A DNA stretch of 64,000 bases from Bemisia tabaci (Eukaryota; Arthropoda; Insecta; Hemiptera; Aleyrodidae), in the NCBI RefSeq assembly GCF_918797505.1, contig NC_092800.1, positions 23,079,577 to 23,143,576 on the forward strand, written 5' to 3'. The position numbers were made by a program, and so were the translations under genes. Under the pieces are notes generated by a model. The model saw only the letters and a list, made by a program, of their open reading frames with translations. It was not told the origin of the DNA and searched no databases. Below, piece by piece: positions 39,931-51,174 of this stretch. The number at the start of each line of letters is the position of its first letter. Positions within the stretch are counted from its first letter, which is position 1.

Positions 39931-40160
39931 GTAAGGAAGAACGCCGTATGAGCATTCGAATGTTGCCAAATTTCCTCTTGAAAATATGAATTTAAAAAGT
40001 AAGTCATGCCTTATTTTCCTCGAAATTTTCAGACGTTTCGGATTAAAGTACGAACAAAATTCTCAAAACAATCAAGAGAAAAATGATTATAAATATCCCT
40101 AAAATTCGCGATTTGTCGAGGTAAATTTGGCAACGTCTAAAGGTGTATACAGCGTTGTGC
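39931..40160. mobile_element. Fam-E copy 5 (ends decayed)
   Basis: TTTGGTAAGGAAGAACGCCG + TATGAGC at the left; GGCAACGTCTAAAGGTGTAT + ACAGCGTTGTGCAGGGC at the right. The interior is typical of Fam-E. Confidence 0.78.
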
Positions 40161-40228
40161 AGGGCAACGGTGCAGTGTGAGGGCGAACAACGGCTCTTCC
40201 GACTCGCTTTAATGGAACGGGGAACGCC

Positions 40229-40461
40229 GCACTGTGGATCGAGTCAATTAGAGGGATCGGACATGAAAATATTTACTAAAACTGCAAATTTTGATGTTTA
40301 TTTCGTCAGATTTCAACTTACAAGGGGTGCTTGGAGAAAAAAATTTCACGAGGAAACCAATGAAACCATTTTCAGAACCTCAAAGTTTTGTAAGAACAAA
40401 GTTACAAGCGTTTAAAGTTTCCAAATTTTGTCCGACCTCTCTTGTTGACTCGATCCACTGC
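40229..40461. mobile_element. Fam-G copy 5 (simple form)
   Basis: GCACTGTGGATCGAGTCAAT ... GTTGACTCGATCCACTGCGC, about 233 bp with the standard interior (GGACATGAAAATATTTACT, CGAGGAAACCAATGAAACC). Confidence 0.87.
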
Positions 40462-40760
40462 GCGCCGGCCGCGCCGCAGTGGAATGAAACAATTACCGCG
40501 GAAAGACGGGAGTCGCTGCCGGTCGGGCTTGGGCGCGAGGATTTTGGGGAGTCCGAGTCGGGAGTTGGGACCCGAGCCCCCCCCCCCCTCCCCAGGGGTA
40601 GACCGGGCTAACCGGGACCGCCGCACCGCCGCGGCGGAGCGCTAAAAAACACGGCCGGAATATGTCAACGACCTGCCGAGGTGTTTTCCGTTCTTGGCTC
40701 TTGCACCGCACCGATGGGCGCTGCCACATTTTCCCGGCTTCTCGTCCTCCCGATTTCACC
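40462..40760. other. GC/CpG-rich stretch without recognised gene
   Basis: CpG-dense, with a C-run at 40578-40588. Overlapping frames on both strands, no domain. Confidence 0.3.
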
Positions 40761-41094
40761 AAATTAATGAACACCGTTGCAAATGTTGGGGTGAAATTCT
40801 GTGCCGAAGCAGGGTTGCAATTTTTCATGAAAAATAAAATATTGATATTTCAGAAAATATGAAAAAAATTGAGAAATTTTTTTCGAAATTGAATGCAAAA
40901 TAAACTGAAAGGCGACTGGTTTTTGCTTCTTGGTGTTTTTTAGTGCGTGTTGCATACAAAGACCCTGAAAATATGTTCTATATTTTTAACAACTTTGTAA
41001 TATTTCATAAAATATTTCACAGAAATGTTCAACATTTCATATTTTTCATTTCACCCGTGCATCCCTGTGCAGGAGTCTATATACTATGTAGTGC
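40761..41094. other. unannotated AT-rich sequence
   Basis: ATTTTTCATGAAAAAT and CATATTTTTCATTTC words recur, but no boundaries were found. Confidence 0.35.
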
Positions 41095-41285
41095 CCAAAA
41101 ACCCCGAGAGATATGAATGGAGAAAATAATTTATTCTCCTTGCGAGGTAAATTACACTATTATGGAGCGGAATCTATTTTTTTTCGGAGTGTCTGTCATA
41201 CGCTTTTATAGTGCTAATTTCACTTCGCACCCATATCACTAGGGATTTTTGGGCGCTGTAAAAACTCAGGCACCGAGTTCCACTC
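41095..41285. repeat. Fam-BB repeat copy 2
   Basis: See copy 1 at 39478-39670. The CTAATTTCACTTCGCA match is exact. Confidence 0.6.
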
Positions 41286-41334
41286 CTTGTTTTTATCATT
41301 GCAGGTCGCAAAGCTAGTTGTAAATCTCTTCAAG

Positions 41335-41585
41335 TGGACCGCGTTAAGCAGAAAGGAACCACGGCACATCAGCCATTGCCAACTTTAACAGAGCAGTTTA
41401 ATTTTTACTTGAAAACGGTTGTGCGGAATTTTGGGCAAATTTCAGTGAATTTTCAGCGTATTACAAAGCAAGTTCCTCAAAATTTTCAAAAAAATCCGCA
41501 CGAGCGTTTTGTCGTAAAAAATTAAATTGCCAAGTTAAATTTGACAATAGCTGATGTAGCTTGGTTCCTTTCTGCTAAACGCCGA
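41335..41585. mobile_element. Fam-N copy 2 (complete)
   Basis: 251 bp: TGGACCGCGTTAAGCAGAAA + GGAACCA and ...TTGGTTCCTTTCTGCTAAAC + GCCG in inverted orientation. The interior includes TCAGCCATTGCCAACTTTAA and the inverse-like TTTGACAATAGCTGATGTAG. Confidence 0.8.
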
Positions 41586-42008
41586 CTAAATATTCCCTGG
41601 AGGAGTTTTCAGGCATGCAGTACAACAATTTTGGCAACACTGGGGCTTAAATCTTGAATCGGAAGCTGTGCACTACCACTCTCTCACGCTCACCTGGTTT
41701 TGACTTTTGGACTTGAGCGGAGCTTCAGGAACTCATGCCAACTCGGGCTTACGGCGGGGGTGGGGGGCCGCGGGGGGTTCAGGGGGCAGGGGCCGGGGCT
41801 TTATTTTCGGCCCCGAGAAGCGCTTTTTCGGCAATTACCTCAATCTTGTGGTCACATTAATATTCCTCGTCAGCCATCGCACGCCCCGTTGAGGCCACTT
41901 TACTACCGTGATGATAAGATTATGGACGTTCATATTGAATAATTAGCACACCCTAGCGCAGCGCCCACATTGCCAGATTTTTCCACGGGCAGCGAACTCT
42001 GGAGGAAT
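41586..42008. other. unannotated sequence with a G-rich segment
   Basis: G-rich at about 41752-41800. No gene recognised. Confidence 0.35.
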
Positions 42009-42205
42009 TGGACCGCGTTAAGTAGAAAGGAACCAAGCTACGTCAGCTATTGTCAAATTTAACGGAGCAATTTAATTTTTTACAAGATAACGTTTGTGCG
42101 GATTTCGTTGAAATTTTGAAGGAATTTGCTTCGTACTATGCAGAAAATTCACTGCAATTTGCACAAAAATCCGCAGAACCGTTGTAAGTTGAACAATTAA
42201 ATTTC
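42009..42205. mobile_element. Fam-N copy 3 (right end missing)
   Basis: TGGACCGCGTTAAGTAGAAA + GGAACCAAGC at the left; interior TTGTGCGGATTTCGTTGAAA and CAATTTGCACAAAAATCCGC. It departs from the family after GTTGAACAATTAAATT. Confidence 0.75.
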
Positions 42206-42691
42206 CCCATGAAAAAACCATGAACTTCCGAAGAGGATGACGATCGTGTTCCAAAAGGGCGGTATCTCCATCAATGTTGAGATGTAGGAAATCGGGGACT
42301 GGGCAAGCCTCATTTTTCTTCGCCGGGCTACATGACTACTACATGAGTCAGCAGATAAACACGATTTTGAAACACACAGGACTGACCAATTTGACCAAAA
42401 AAGGACGGTATGCATTCGCCTTCACCCATCCACTCTCCTTGAAACCTCTCGGTGATTTGAAGTAAATATATTGGGACCCTCGAATTATGATAATGCTCTT
42501 GGAAATAACGATATGCATATTTAATGTTTGTCATCGAACGCTAAAGCGCAATGCGTATGTGTGGCGGTGATCTTCCTATGGTAACCCAATTATTTCATTC
42601 GCCGGCTTCCGATTACTTTGACGTTAATACGTACAGAAAATGCGATGAAATCTTTTCTGACATTTTGTGACTTGGATGCTACCGGTGCTTT
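42206..42691. other. unannotated sequence
   Basis: Nothing recognised. Confidence 0.4.
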
Positions 42692-42947
42692 ACCGCCTTG
42701 CTAAGAAAGAACGCCGTACGAGGCTTTAGACGTTGCCGTATTTTCTTCAATAAAAACCAAATTTACTTAGAAAATTGTGGATATTTTTCTCGAATTTTTT
42801 TTCAGACAATTTTGTTCGCAATATTATCTAAAAAGTCTGAAATTATTTCGAAGAAAAAACGTATAATTTTCTTCAAAATTAAACGTTTTATCCGAGACAA
42901 TTTGGCAACTCTTACATGCTCATACGCCGTTCTACTTACCACGGCAG
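42692..42947. mobile_element. Fam-E copy 6
   Basis: CGCCTTGCTAAGAAAGAACG + CCGTACGAGGC ... GCTCATACGCCGTTCTACTT + ACCACGGCAG. About 256 bp. TTTA lies close to the left end and TTTA follows the right end, compatible with a short target duplication. Confidence 0.85.
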
Positions 42948-43480
42948 TTTAGGCAAGCACCAGGTGATAACTGGAGACTTCCATGGCTATTGTCAAATTA
43001 TTTCAAAATTCCTTGAGCTACGAGCTCTCGTTCTTATGAAGATACTAATTGATTGACCAGTTAATAAACTTCGAATGATCGAAATTTAAGTCCGGGGAGA
43101 AGACGGGAGAAACGTTCCATAGCTCATCTGCAACTCGTAACTTCTGACCGTTCCCCCATAAAAACCGGTCCCTGATCAATATTATTGGGAAATTTACGAC
43201 CTTTTTAATTGCAGTTAAGATGTGACGAGGGAAAAGCGTGCCAACGGAACGAGAGGCATTCGACTCTGTTTTCGGGGGAACGGAAGGATACGGTAAAAGG
43301 TTCAGGGCAGAATTTCAAAACCACGTCGGAAAGAGAAACTTTTCTCATTTCTCACTAATCCCGCGGAGCCGAGCCAACATTTTTAACGATCTCTTTTGTT
43401 AACGATTTGATTTGATTCTTTCGGAGACAATAACGCGAGTTAACGTGCTCGTTTTGGGAAGGTAGCGGCTGCTTGTTCTA
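42948..43480. other. unannotated sequence
   Basis: Nothing recognised. Confidence 0.4.
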
Positions 43481-43700
43481 CAGGGTGATCCGAAAATCCC
43501 GGACCACCAGCATCAGTGTAAATTTAGGAGACATTTAGATTTGAAACTTCGTGGGTTCTCCGAGGTCAAAGAAAACGACTTTTAGGACCCCCAAAAACTT
43601 TTAGGGAGACCTCCCTGAAAAAGGACAAGAGTTTAAGGTTTAAATAAACCTAAGTTCAATAAACCTAAGAAGGGTGGTGCGGGATTTTGGGATCACCCTG
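43481..43700. mobile_element. Fam-DD: 220-bp MITE
   Basis: CAGGGTGATCCGAAAATCCC + GGACCACC at the left and CGGGATTTTGGGATCACCCT + G at the right are inverted repeats of about 21 bp. The interior contains TTAGGGAGACCTCCCTGA and AATAAACCTAAGTTCAATAA. Single copy here. Confidence 0.75.
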
Positions 43701-44039
43701 CGTGTATCGCTCCTTTAAGGATGCCACAGTGGTTGGAAGGAGCGAGCTTACCGACTATCGAAGACCACATAATGAGCTTCGATTAAGTTCATTAAAATCA
43801 ACGCTTTTTTACAAGAATTGGGGGCTGGTCAAGATAATTCAGCATTTTGAACCATGAGAGAAGACCATCTAAAGTTATGACCATCACCGGGGAAAAGAAA
43901 ACTTACAAACGGAGGCTGAATTTTCAGTACAGCAATTTTGTCAAGTCGGGCTGAGAAAACGGATTTTGAGATTTTAAAGACGTCTCTCTGGAGTTCCAAA
44001 CTCAAAAAAATACGGCAGCTGCGACGTTCGAGCGCAGAA
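43701..44039. other. unannotated sequence
   Basis: Nothing recognised. Confidence 0.4.
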
Positions 44040-44279
44040 CGTCACCTTCCGGTCGAAGTATCACAAGCGCCATGCGACGTTTAAAAATTTCCTCCGCCAT
44101 TTTATTTTCTTGCAGAGAAGCTGTCCAAAAATTTCACAGCATTTGCTTTGAGTTGCCGATAAAATTCCGCGAAATTTCCAAACAGATTCAGCCAAAAATT
44201 TCTCTGTACAAAATAAAATGGCGGCGGAAATTTTCAATCGTCGCATAGCGCTTGTGACACTTTGGCCGGAAGGTGACGA
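44040..44279. mobile_element. Fam-J copy 2 (long form)
   Basis: CGTCACCTTCCGGTCGAAGT + ATCACAAGCGCCATGCGACG ... CGTCGCATAGCGCTTGTGAC + ACTTTGGCCGGAAGGTGACG. 240 bp with CCGCCATTTTATTTTCTTGC and its inverse. The unique flank to the right (AGAAGTAGTTCCGAACCTCG..., up to about 44605) is also shared with the copy at 57741, so a larger block was duplicated. Confidence 0.88.
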
Positions 44280-44283
44280 GAAG

Positions 44284-44515
44284 TACACTGGGAAAAAAAC
44301 ACATTGGATCTAGAGTCCAGACTCTTGAAAACATTGACAAGAAAAAATAATCTTGATTCAATCGGATTTTTGCTTGAATCAAAACGAAATCCGCTTAAAT
44401 TAAGAGGCTTGGTTCTTGATTTCAGCTTAAATCTGATTGAATCACGAGTACTTTTTCTTGTCGATGTTTTTAAGAGTCTGGACTCTGGATCCAATGTGGT
44501 TTTGTTCCCAGTGTA
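44284..44515. mobile_element. Fam-A copy 6 with demonstrated TA target duplication
   Basis: The element spans 44286-44513 (228 bp), CACTGGGAAAAAAACACATT ... TTGTTCCCAGTG, with TA at 44284-44285 and 44514-44515. The paralogous block at 57990-58010 reads GACGAGAAGTAGTTCCGAAC without the element and with a single TA. This is a direct empty-site comparison and supports a Tc1/mariner-like mode of insertion. Confidence 0.95.
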
Positions 44516-44964
44516 GTTCCGAACCTCGAAGAAAATATTTGCTTGGCGGGAAGATAATGAGAGCGTCGAATTCAAGAACCGCGGTTCAAAAATGAAGAGT
44601 GAGCTTTCTTTTCCGCGGGCCCCACGTGAAGTGCCCTACTTGTTGACTGCATTGAGGTTGACAAAACGGCGCCTTCGCGCCCCGCATCAGAGCTGGCAAC
44701 GAATTCACAGCTTTCGTCGGCTCATCAGAATTCTGCATATGCCCGATACGATGTCGCGAGAACCGAGGATGTGCTGCTTGCTCCTTTGATGTTGCGGTGT
44801 CGGAGGTGACTCTGACTTCCATCATTAAAAACGCTTTTAGAAATCCGTTGAATTCCATGCTGGGCCGACATTGTCAGATTTCACTCGAAACGACACGTTT
44901 CTCGGAAAAGGAGCAGGAAAACCTATTCTGACTTCAGCAATGCCGAGAAAGTTAGTCAAACTGC
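44516..44964. other. end of the duplicated block, then unannotated
   Basis: 44516-44605 (GTTCCGAACCTCGAAGAAAA ... AAGAACCGCGGTTCAAAAAT) matches 58001-58085. The rest has no recognised content. Confidence 0.6.
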
Positions 44965-45065
44965 GGGCTGATTATTGACATTGACAGATAAAGAAGACAT
45001 AGGAAGTAAGGGGCTATCCTATATTGGTGTAAGTGGGTGGTTTCTATCGACTAAAGGAGAAAAAC
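44965..45065. mobile_element. Fam-L fragment
   Basis: GCGGGCTGATTATTGACATT + GACAGATAAAGAAGAC and TCCTATATTGGTGTAAGTGG match the left part of Fam-L (46223). No right terminus. Confidence 0.6.
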
Positions 45066-45436
45066 GATGGATTATCTGGACCGAGTTTATCAGAAAGGAA
45101 CCGACCCACATTTTCGAAAAAATTGAGTTCAGTAATTGTATTTGTAAATATGATTAAATTGAGTTTCTCTAGGTAGTCGTAAATTTTCTCCTGCCAAAAA
45201 CTCCAAGTCGAAACAGAAAATAAGTGAGACGAAGATGTTTTTGGTGCTGAGTTCCGTTTGATTTTATTTAAAATCCCACTTTTCTATTTCCACGGAAGGA
45301 ATCGCGTCTACTTTCACAATGTTTCTTATGCAGCTCGAACAAGCACACCCGATATTTCCCACCCGTCTCTAGTTCCTTTTGGCAGAAATACGTACATATT
45401 GTCCTTGACTGCACACGATTCACAAGTTCGCAATCA
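45066..45436. other. unannotated sequence
   Basis: Nothing recognised. Confidence 0.4.
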
Positions 45437-45600
45437 CACTGAAACAAAAGTTACGGGCTGTATTGATATACCGTCCGTTCCGGACTCAGGGGCCGAAACT
45501 TCCGGGTGCTGGAGCCGTAGCTTCGATTGCTCCGGGTGCTACGCCCGGAAGATTCGGCCTCTGAGCCCAGAACGCGGACGGTGTGTCTATAGAGCCCGTG
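45437..45600. mobile_element. Fam-B copy 4, abutted by Fam-S
   Basis: CACTGAAACAAAAGTTACGG + GCTGTATTGATATACCGTCC ... GAACGCGGACGGTGTGTCTA + TAGAGCCCGTGA, then Fam-S begins. The GC-rich core has GGAGCCGTAGCTTCGATTGC and TGCTACGCCCGGAAG. The expected right terminus (T-run, CAGTG) is absent. Confidence 0.82.
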
Positions 45601-45890
45601 AATAGATCGTTTTCGATACATCAAATAAATGAGATTGTATCGATATCGATCGGTTCCACATGTAAACATAGCCTCAAAAGTCAATCGAGTAATCTGAGGA
45701 GACGGGGTTTATCTGACAGATTTTTGATTCTTACGAGTACTAAACGGCATCGCAAGGTGAAATAGTTAGGCATTTACTCATTTTCAGCTTTTCCGACTGA
45801 AATCCTGAAAGTTTTGTTTGAGGTTATGTTCTATTCTTTTGAACCAAACGGTACATCGAACCACTATCGAAAACGATCTATATGGCTTCC
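45601..45890. mobile_element. Fam-S copy 2
   Basis: ATAGATCGTTTTCGATACAT ... ACTATCGAAAACGATCTATA: terminal inverted repeat of about 17 bp. The interior matches 35919-36212 (GAGATTGTATCGATATCGAT, ACATAGCCTCAAAAG, GTTTGAGGTTATGTTCTATT) with substitutions. About 290 bp. Confidence 0.83.
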
Positions 45891-46222
45891 ACGGCCGGGG
45901 TGTTTTTCCAGGGCACCATTTTCGAGTTCGCAGCTCGATCTGGCAACTCTGCGCGGAATTCGCGGCGAAGATGCATCACGGAGCGCGAGAGGCAGGGACC
46001 CCGGACCGGGTCCCGCGAGTGCAGTCGGAGCGTCGCGACGCCCGATTAGCCGACGATTTTCAATTCTTCATGACTGAAATAGCACGGCGCGGACGCGGCG
46101 GCGCGGAGTGGAAAATATGACCTGTTTCCGGACTCCACGACGTTTCAATGATACCCATAGGTCCGGCCACTTCGCGCCGTCTTCCACATCGCCGGGAGAA
46201 GCGAAGAGGCCAACAAAGGACA
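45891..46222. other. CpG-rich stretch without recognised gene
   Basis: CpG-dense. Overlapping frames (100 codons on plus) have no domain. Confidence 0.3.
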
Positions 46223-46727
46223 GCGGGCCGATTATTGAAATTGATAGACAAAGCTATAGACAAAGAGGACAAAAGGGATATGGAGGGATCCTATTGGTAG
46301 AAGTGGGTGGTTAAAACGGGTGGTTCCGAGAGACAAAGGGAGAAAACGATGGACTAACTATTGGGTCTCTCGTAGATTGCCGTTAGTTAGTCTATTAGCT
46401 ACCTCCTTTGTCCATTGCAACCGTAGTTGTAATGAGAGTCAGCGGGCTGATTATTGAAATTGATAGACAAACTGTATAGACAAAGAAGACAAAAGGATGT
46501 GGAGGGTTCCTATTGGTGGGAGTGGGTGGTTTCAATGGACAAAGAAGGTAGCTATTTAATAGACTAACTAACGAAACGAGACGCAACCTACGAGAGCCTT
46601 AATAGTTAGTCCATCATTTTCTCCCTTTGTCTGTAGGAACCGGACATTTGAACCAATAGGGTCGCTCCATACTCCCTATGTCTTCCTTGTTTATTGCTTT
46701 GTCTGTCGATTTTAATAATCAGCCCGC
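46223..46727. mobile_element. Fam-L copy 2 (left part duplicated)
   Basis: GCGGGCCGATTATTGAAATT + GATAGACAAAGC at 46223 and again as GCGGGCTGATTATTGAAATT at 46442. The right end TGTCGATTTTAATAATCAGC + CCGC at 46704-46727 is inverted. Internal markers are TCCTATTGGT(A/G)G(A/G)AGTGGGTG, ATGGACTAACTA and TTTTCTCCCTTTGTC. The left half therefore occurs twice in tandem. Confidence 0.8.
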
Positions 46728-46918
46728 AGGAGCAGATATGCAGGATTTAATGAAGTCGTCATTTTTCTGACGAAAGGACTTAACCACGTTACAATTTTGT
46801 CAAATTTCCCTTCGTAAATTTCATTTTCATCAGATAAATCTCGCGCCTTTCGAGCTGATAATCTCACTGATTTTTTTTCTGATTCCATGCGAGAATCGGA
46901 CAAATTTTGGTCAATAAC
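46728..46918. other. unannotated spacer
   Basis: Nothing recognised. Confidence 0.4.
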
Positions 46919-47543
46919 GGGCCTGTTGCATGCAAGAGATACAGCCGTGCAAATAGACTTTGTAGAGGTTAAATGACACGAAAATTACGATGGTATCACA
47001 TTAAAAAAGTCTGAAATACACTCCTTACTGCGCAATTAGCGTTGTTAGGAACGCGCTTTTTCAAATTTCCCGCGTCTGGGGGCAGTTTTCTAACGGAAAC
47101 AATTAACGGCAACTTGCGGCTATTTCCGGTCAACTAAAACTGACAACATAACCTAAAAATCGGAGCTCGTGATATTGTGAAATGAAATGTAGAAGGATTG
47201 CGTTGGATATTTAAAAGTTGATCGATTTGGTTACCGCATAAAGCGTATAAGGACCACTGTAGGAGATCACGTTGGGTTTGTAAACAAACTGAAGGAAAAA
47301 ATAACAACAACAACAACGACTCGGCATCTTCCGGAAATCACCGAGCCCGCCGTTTGTTCGTTTCCGATGATTAGAAAACTGCCCCCAGACGTGGGAAATT
47401 TGAAAAAGCGCGTTCCTAACAACGCAAATTGCGCAGTAAGGAGTATATTTCAGACTTTTTTAATGTGACCATCGTAGTTTTCGTGTCATTAAACCTCTAA
47501 AAAGTCTATTCGCGCGGCTGTATCTCTTGCATGCAACAGGCCC
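46919..47543. mobile_element. Fam-T: 625-bp foldback with about 180-bp arms
   Basis: The left arm GGGCCTGTTGCATGCAAGAG + ATACAGCCG runs to GGGGGCAGTTTTCTAA. The right arm is its inverse, from TTAGAAAACTGCCCCCAGAC to CTCTTGCATGCAACAGGCCC. Arm identity is high over roughly 180-190 bp. The unpaired centre (about 47105-47365) has a CAACAACAACAACGA microsatellite and no coding capacity. Single copy. Confidence 0.83.
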
Positions 47544-49179
47544 ATTACACAGATAAATTTTTTTAAACAAATGAATTTTTTAGTCAATTTTGCAACCTCG
47601 GAATGAAGTTACGTTCCTCCGCCCAAAAACTACAAAGCGTGGACAGGAAAACGGTTTTTTCCTTGCTCAATTGACTCAAATTGCATATTAGATGCTTCAA
47701 AAATTCAACAAAAATTTAGGGAAAACCCCCCAGACCCCCTTAAGCCTCTCCCGTTCGCTCCTCATCTGGATTCGCCCTAACCAGAAAATAAAAAATAAAA
47801 ATTCCGCGCAGAGAATCTGAACGTTTCCGGAATTTTTGCTGACTTGTATCGAGAATTAGACCCTTCGATAAATGGTTCGTTTGATCAAAAATAGCTTGCA
47901 TGTACTGAAAACGGAAGCTGGTTTCAATGCCTGCAAGAGCAAACAGCAAGAGAGAAAAAGAACAACGAGAACAAAAAAAGCCTTTCTACATTTTACAGAC
48001 ATTTCAATTTCTTGGAAAAGTTCAACCGAATGAAAAAGAACATGAAGATAAAACGCTAACTGTGGGGAGCACTTGCAAGTATCATTATTTGTGTGAAGCA
48101 GAGATGCGCGAATGATGAAACAACCACCATCGCCTTTTTTTCCCTCTGAGACGGAATAAATTGTCTTTTGAAAAAGCGCATTGTGCTTTGCAACACGCTT
48201 GAAAATAAACGAGACTCATCAAAGGACCTTCAGATCAGAAGATTTTATGGCGCAACAAAGCACAATAAAGGGCCCCGTTTCGGTGCAAGTGCCACAAACG
48301 CCTGTTATACAGCCGCGGTATGCAGTGCTAATCTCAGATACCACCATTTCGACTCCTGGGAGCGCATGTTGCATACTTTGCAAAATTGAAGGCGCAACGT
48401 AGCTGAACGAGACAAACTCCCTCTGGCATTCAACGGAGGGGAACAAGTAAGTGCATAACTACTCGTGAACTGTTTATTTCGCATGACCTACGATTTGACC
48501 GAACTTTTTCAAGCATTCTGATTTACGGCCGACGCATCTGCCCATGAATGAAGGATGTAGAATGACCCATGCCCATGAGTCATTCGAGAAAAAGGCTTTC
48601 GAGAAAAATCTTTTGTCGTTGCGTTATAGCCAAAACGTCGACGGTAAAGTTGAAATGATACCTTTAATAAAGAATAGGTATCTCCTATGATAAAAGGTCT
48701 GCGGTATCTACGATTTCTCAAAAAAAATTTGAGCACATACACTTTTCGAAGTGCGTACTTCAGTACGCACATTTGCAGTTAAAAATTGTCTTGAAGTACT
48801 GAATCTAGTATCTGGTCCTGACCGAAAAATGTCTCTCGAGTCAAAAGGGGATTAGCATATTTCAGGACTACCACTTTTAAATTTTTTGGGGAGGATTGTG
48901 GACACACTTTATGCACATTAAAATTATTCCCGTGAGCATGTGAACATTTAAAATATGTCCAAAATACATGTATAAAAATCGTTCAAGGAAACTTACGGTC
49001 GATTTTTAACTTTAGACGTGTTTGAAAATTTTATGTTGGACTTTATATCTTGGTTTAGACGTGTTTGATGGCATTACCATTTACTCCATAGCAACTTTCC
49101 TGTGGTTGAATTTGTAAATATTAGTAAAAGACTTTTATCGCGGCCGCTTTCAAGTAATCATCAATCCGTCTCCTACCCG
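47544..49179. other. unannotated 1.6-kb sequence
   Basis: No element ends recognised. Short overlapping frames around 48168-48446 on both strands have no familiar domain. Possibly unique sequence. Confidence 0.4.
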
Positions 49180-49282
49180 ACATAAGAGCGTAACTACACT
49201 CTGTAATGAACCTTGTCCTCCAAACAATTCAATGTTTTTCCGGGCTCATCTCAATGTGTAGTTACGCCCTTTTGTAAGCCAA
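49180..49282. mobile_element. Fam-V copy 3
   Basis: CGACATAAGAGCGTAACTAC at the left; TCCGGGCTCATCTCAATGTG + TAGTTACGCCCTTTTGTAAG at the right (inverted). Approximately 100 bp. Confidence 0.6.
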
Positions 49283-51174
49283 GCGACGATTTTATCCGCA
49301 TATTATAACTTTTCCCTGAATTTTGGATCGCGTTTGTGCTTCTGCTAAACTCGGCACTGTGCCTGAAACCAATTAAACGATAATTTTGCTACCACACGTT
49401 TTCGCTCCTACCTTGTATAATCTCTCTATTTATAACAATACAAATTTTCTCATTGGTCGCGGGAATTGTCGCGTAATCGTTTATTCTTTGAAAGAATAAT
49501 ATGCAGATCGACGCGGTGAATAAATTGAAACACGACATTTTCTCATCAAGAGGTGGCGCAGTGCTGGGAACAATCGGCAAGCAGTTGTGTAATCATTTCT
49601 ACAGAGAATCAATCAATTCCTGAGGAATCAACCTAATTATTTCAATACTTCGAGTGAAAAATGAATGACTACATTCTATTCTGATTAATTCGACGTCAAA
49701 CGCAAATATTAATTAATTAAGTGATCAGACGTCGAAATTCGAACTTGTGTTTGTGATGGGCAAGGCCTTGGGCGAGGAAACTTGCAACCTGGTCCCTAAA
49801 TTAAGACTTCAGCTAAAGTTCGCTCAAGGAGAACTTTATATACTTCTTCACGGATCTTATCCTGAATAATTGTCTATTGAAAGTCAACTGTAATCAGCCT
49901 TCGTCTCAGATACAATCATAAGCAAGTCGTTAAAAAATCATTGATCAAGATAGAAAAAAGGTATCAGGAAATCACGGAGGCAAAAACAGGGGGGAGAGGG
50001 GAGACCCACTCAAAAGAAGTGAATTATCTGACTTTTTACAAACTCCTCAGAAAAAAAAGAGTACGAATGCAATATTTCTCAGAAAATTCCTAGGAAAATG
50101 TTAAAAACGGACGAGGGAAATTGTGATTGAATCGCACACTTAAGGATTCCAAACGGTGTGTCAGTACAACGTATGTTCAATATAATGTTGCAACTTCCTT
50201 CTGACTTGCAAATACTATGAGCGTTTCCTGAGGATTCCCTGTTTTCTATGAGCTCTTCATTAAAGAAATCATAAAGCAATTGTAGATAACATTATGATAC
50301 AACAAATTAACTGAAACAAACAGCCAAAACACAAAGTTTGTGTATACTTCCCGATAGCTAGCCCTACAGCACAGCACAATATCAAATTAGAATGGTCCAA
50401 ATTATGTTCCAAAACTTCAATAATTTAAAGTGACTGGTGTGTAGTTAGACGGGTCATAAGTAGTAAATTATTGTGTTCATTCTGCTTCATTGAGGAAAAT
50501 TCCAAATCCTTTAATTAAATATCCTAAGTTTCCCCTGTTGCCAGGTTTTTCCTGAATACTTCCATCCTCGAGCCTTCCGGATTTTCTGGATTTTTCATAA
50601 GTGACAACCTTTATAGTGGCTGAATTTCAAGTCAAAGATATATCTAAGTTCACGCTCTGTTGAAATGTTGCAATAGTAGCGAAATGAAACTCAGCCGAAA
50701 CATCATTTCACATGCGCTTACTTGTGTGTTGTGACAGGCCTCAGAGATCGCGCAAAGCGCAAGTTTCGTAACTCGCGACTTTTCTCAAGTAACTCGCATG
50801 GAGGAATTTCTCGTCAAAATTTTAAATTGAAGGTGAAAGTGTTGGAGCGCGCAATTTTTAACTGTCGCTCACTCGCCAGTTGGCAAGTCTTTCGAGCGTT
50901 TTGTATCCGACACTTTTACTCGTGCAATGAAACGAATTTTTTCTCCTGTCGATGCGATCGAGTCCTTATCTTGGCACGTGGTACTCACTTTCAAATTGTA
51001 TGCATCATTCATAAAAACACAGGATCGTCTACACTTGGGTGGTATTTAAATCGAGCGCTTAAGATTGAGAAAAAGCATGTTAAAGTGAAGCGGATTATTT
51101 TAACATATGAGACGAGTTCCGAGAAAATCGCCTCCTACTCCTTAAATGTCAGCTCGAGTTATTTTCACTGTATA
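49283..51174. other. unannotated 1.9-kb sequence
   Basis: AT-rich. A 154-codon frame at 50722-51186 (plus) ends inside the Fam-E terminus and has no recognisable domain, so I do not call it a gene. No element ends seen. Confidence 0.4.
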
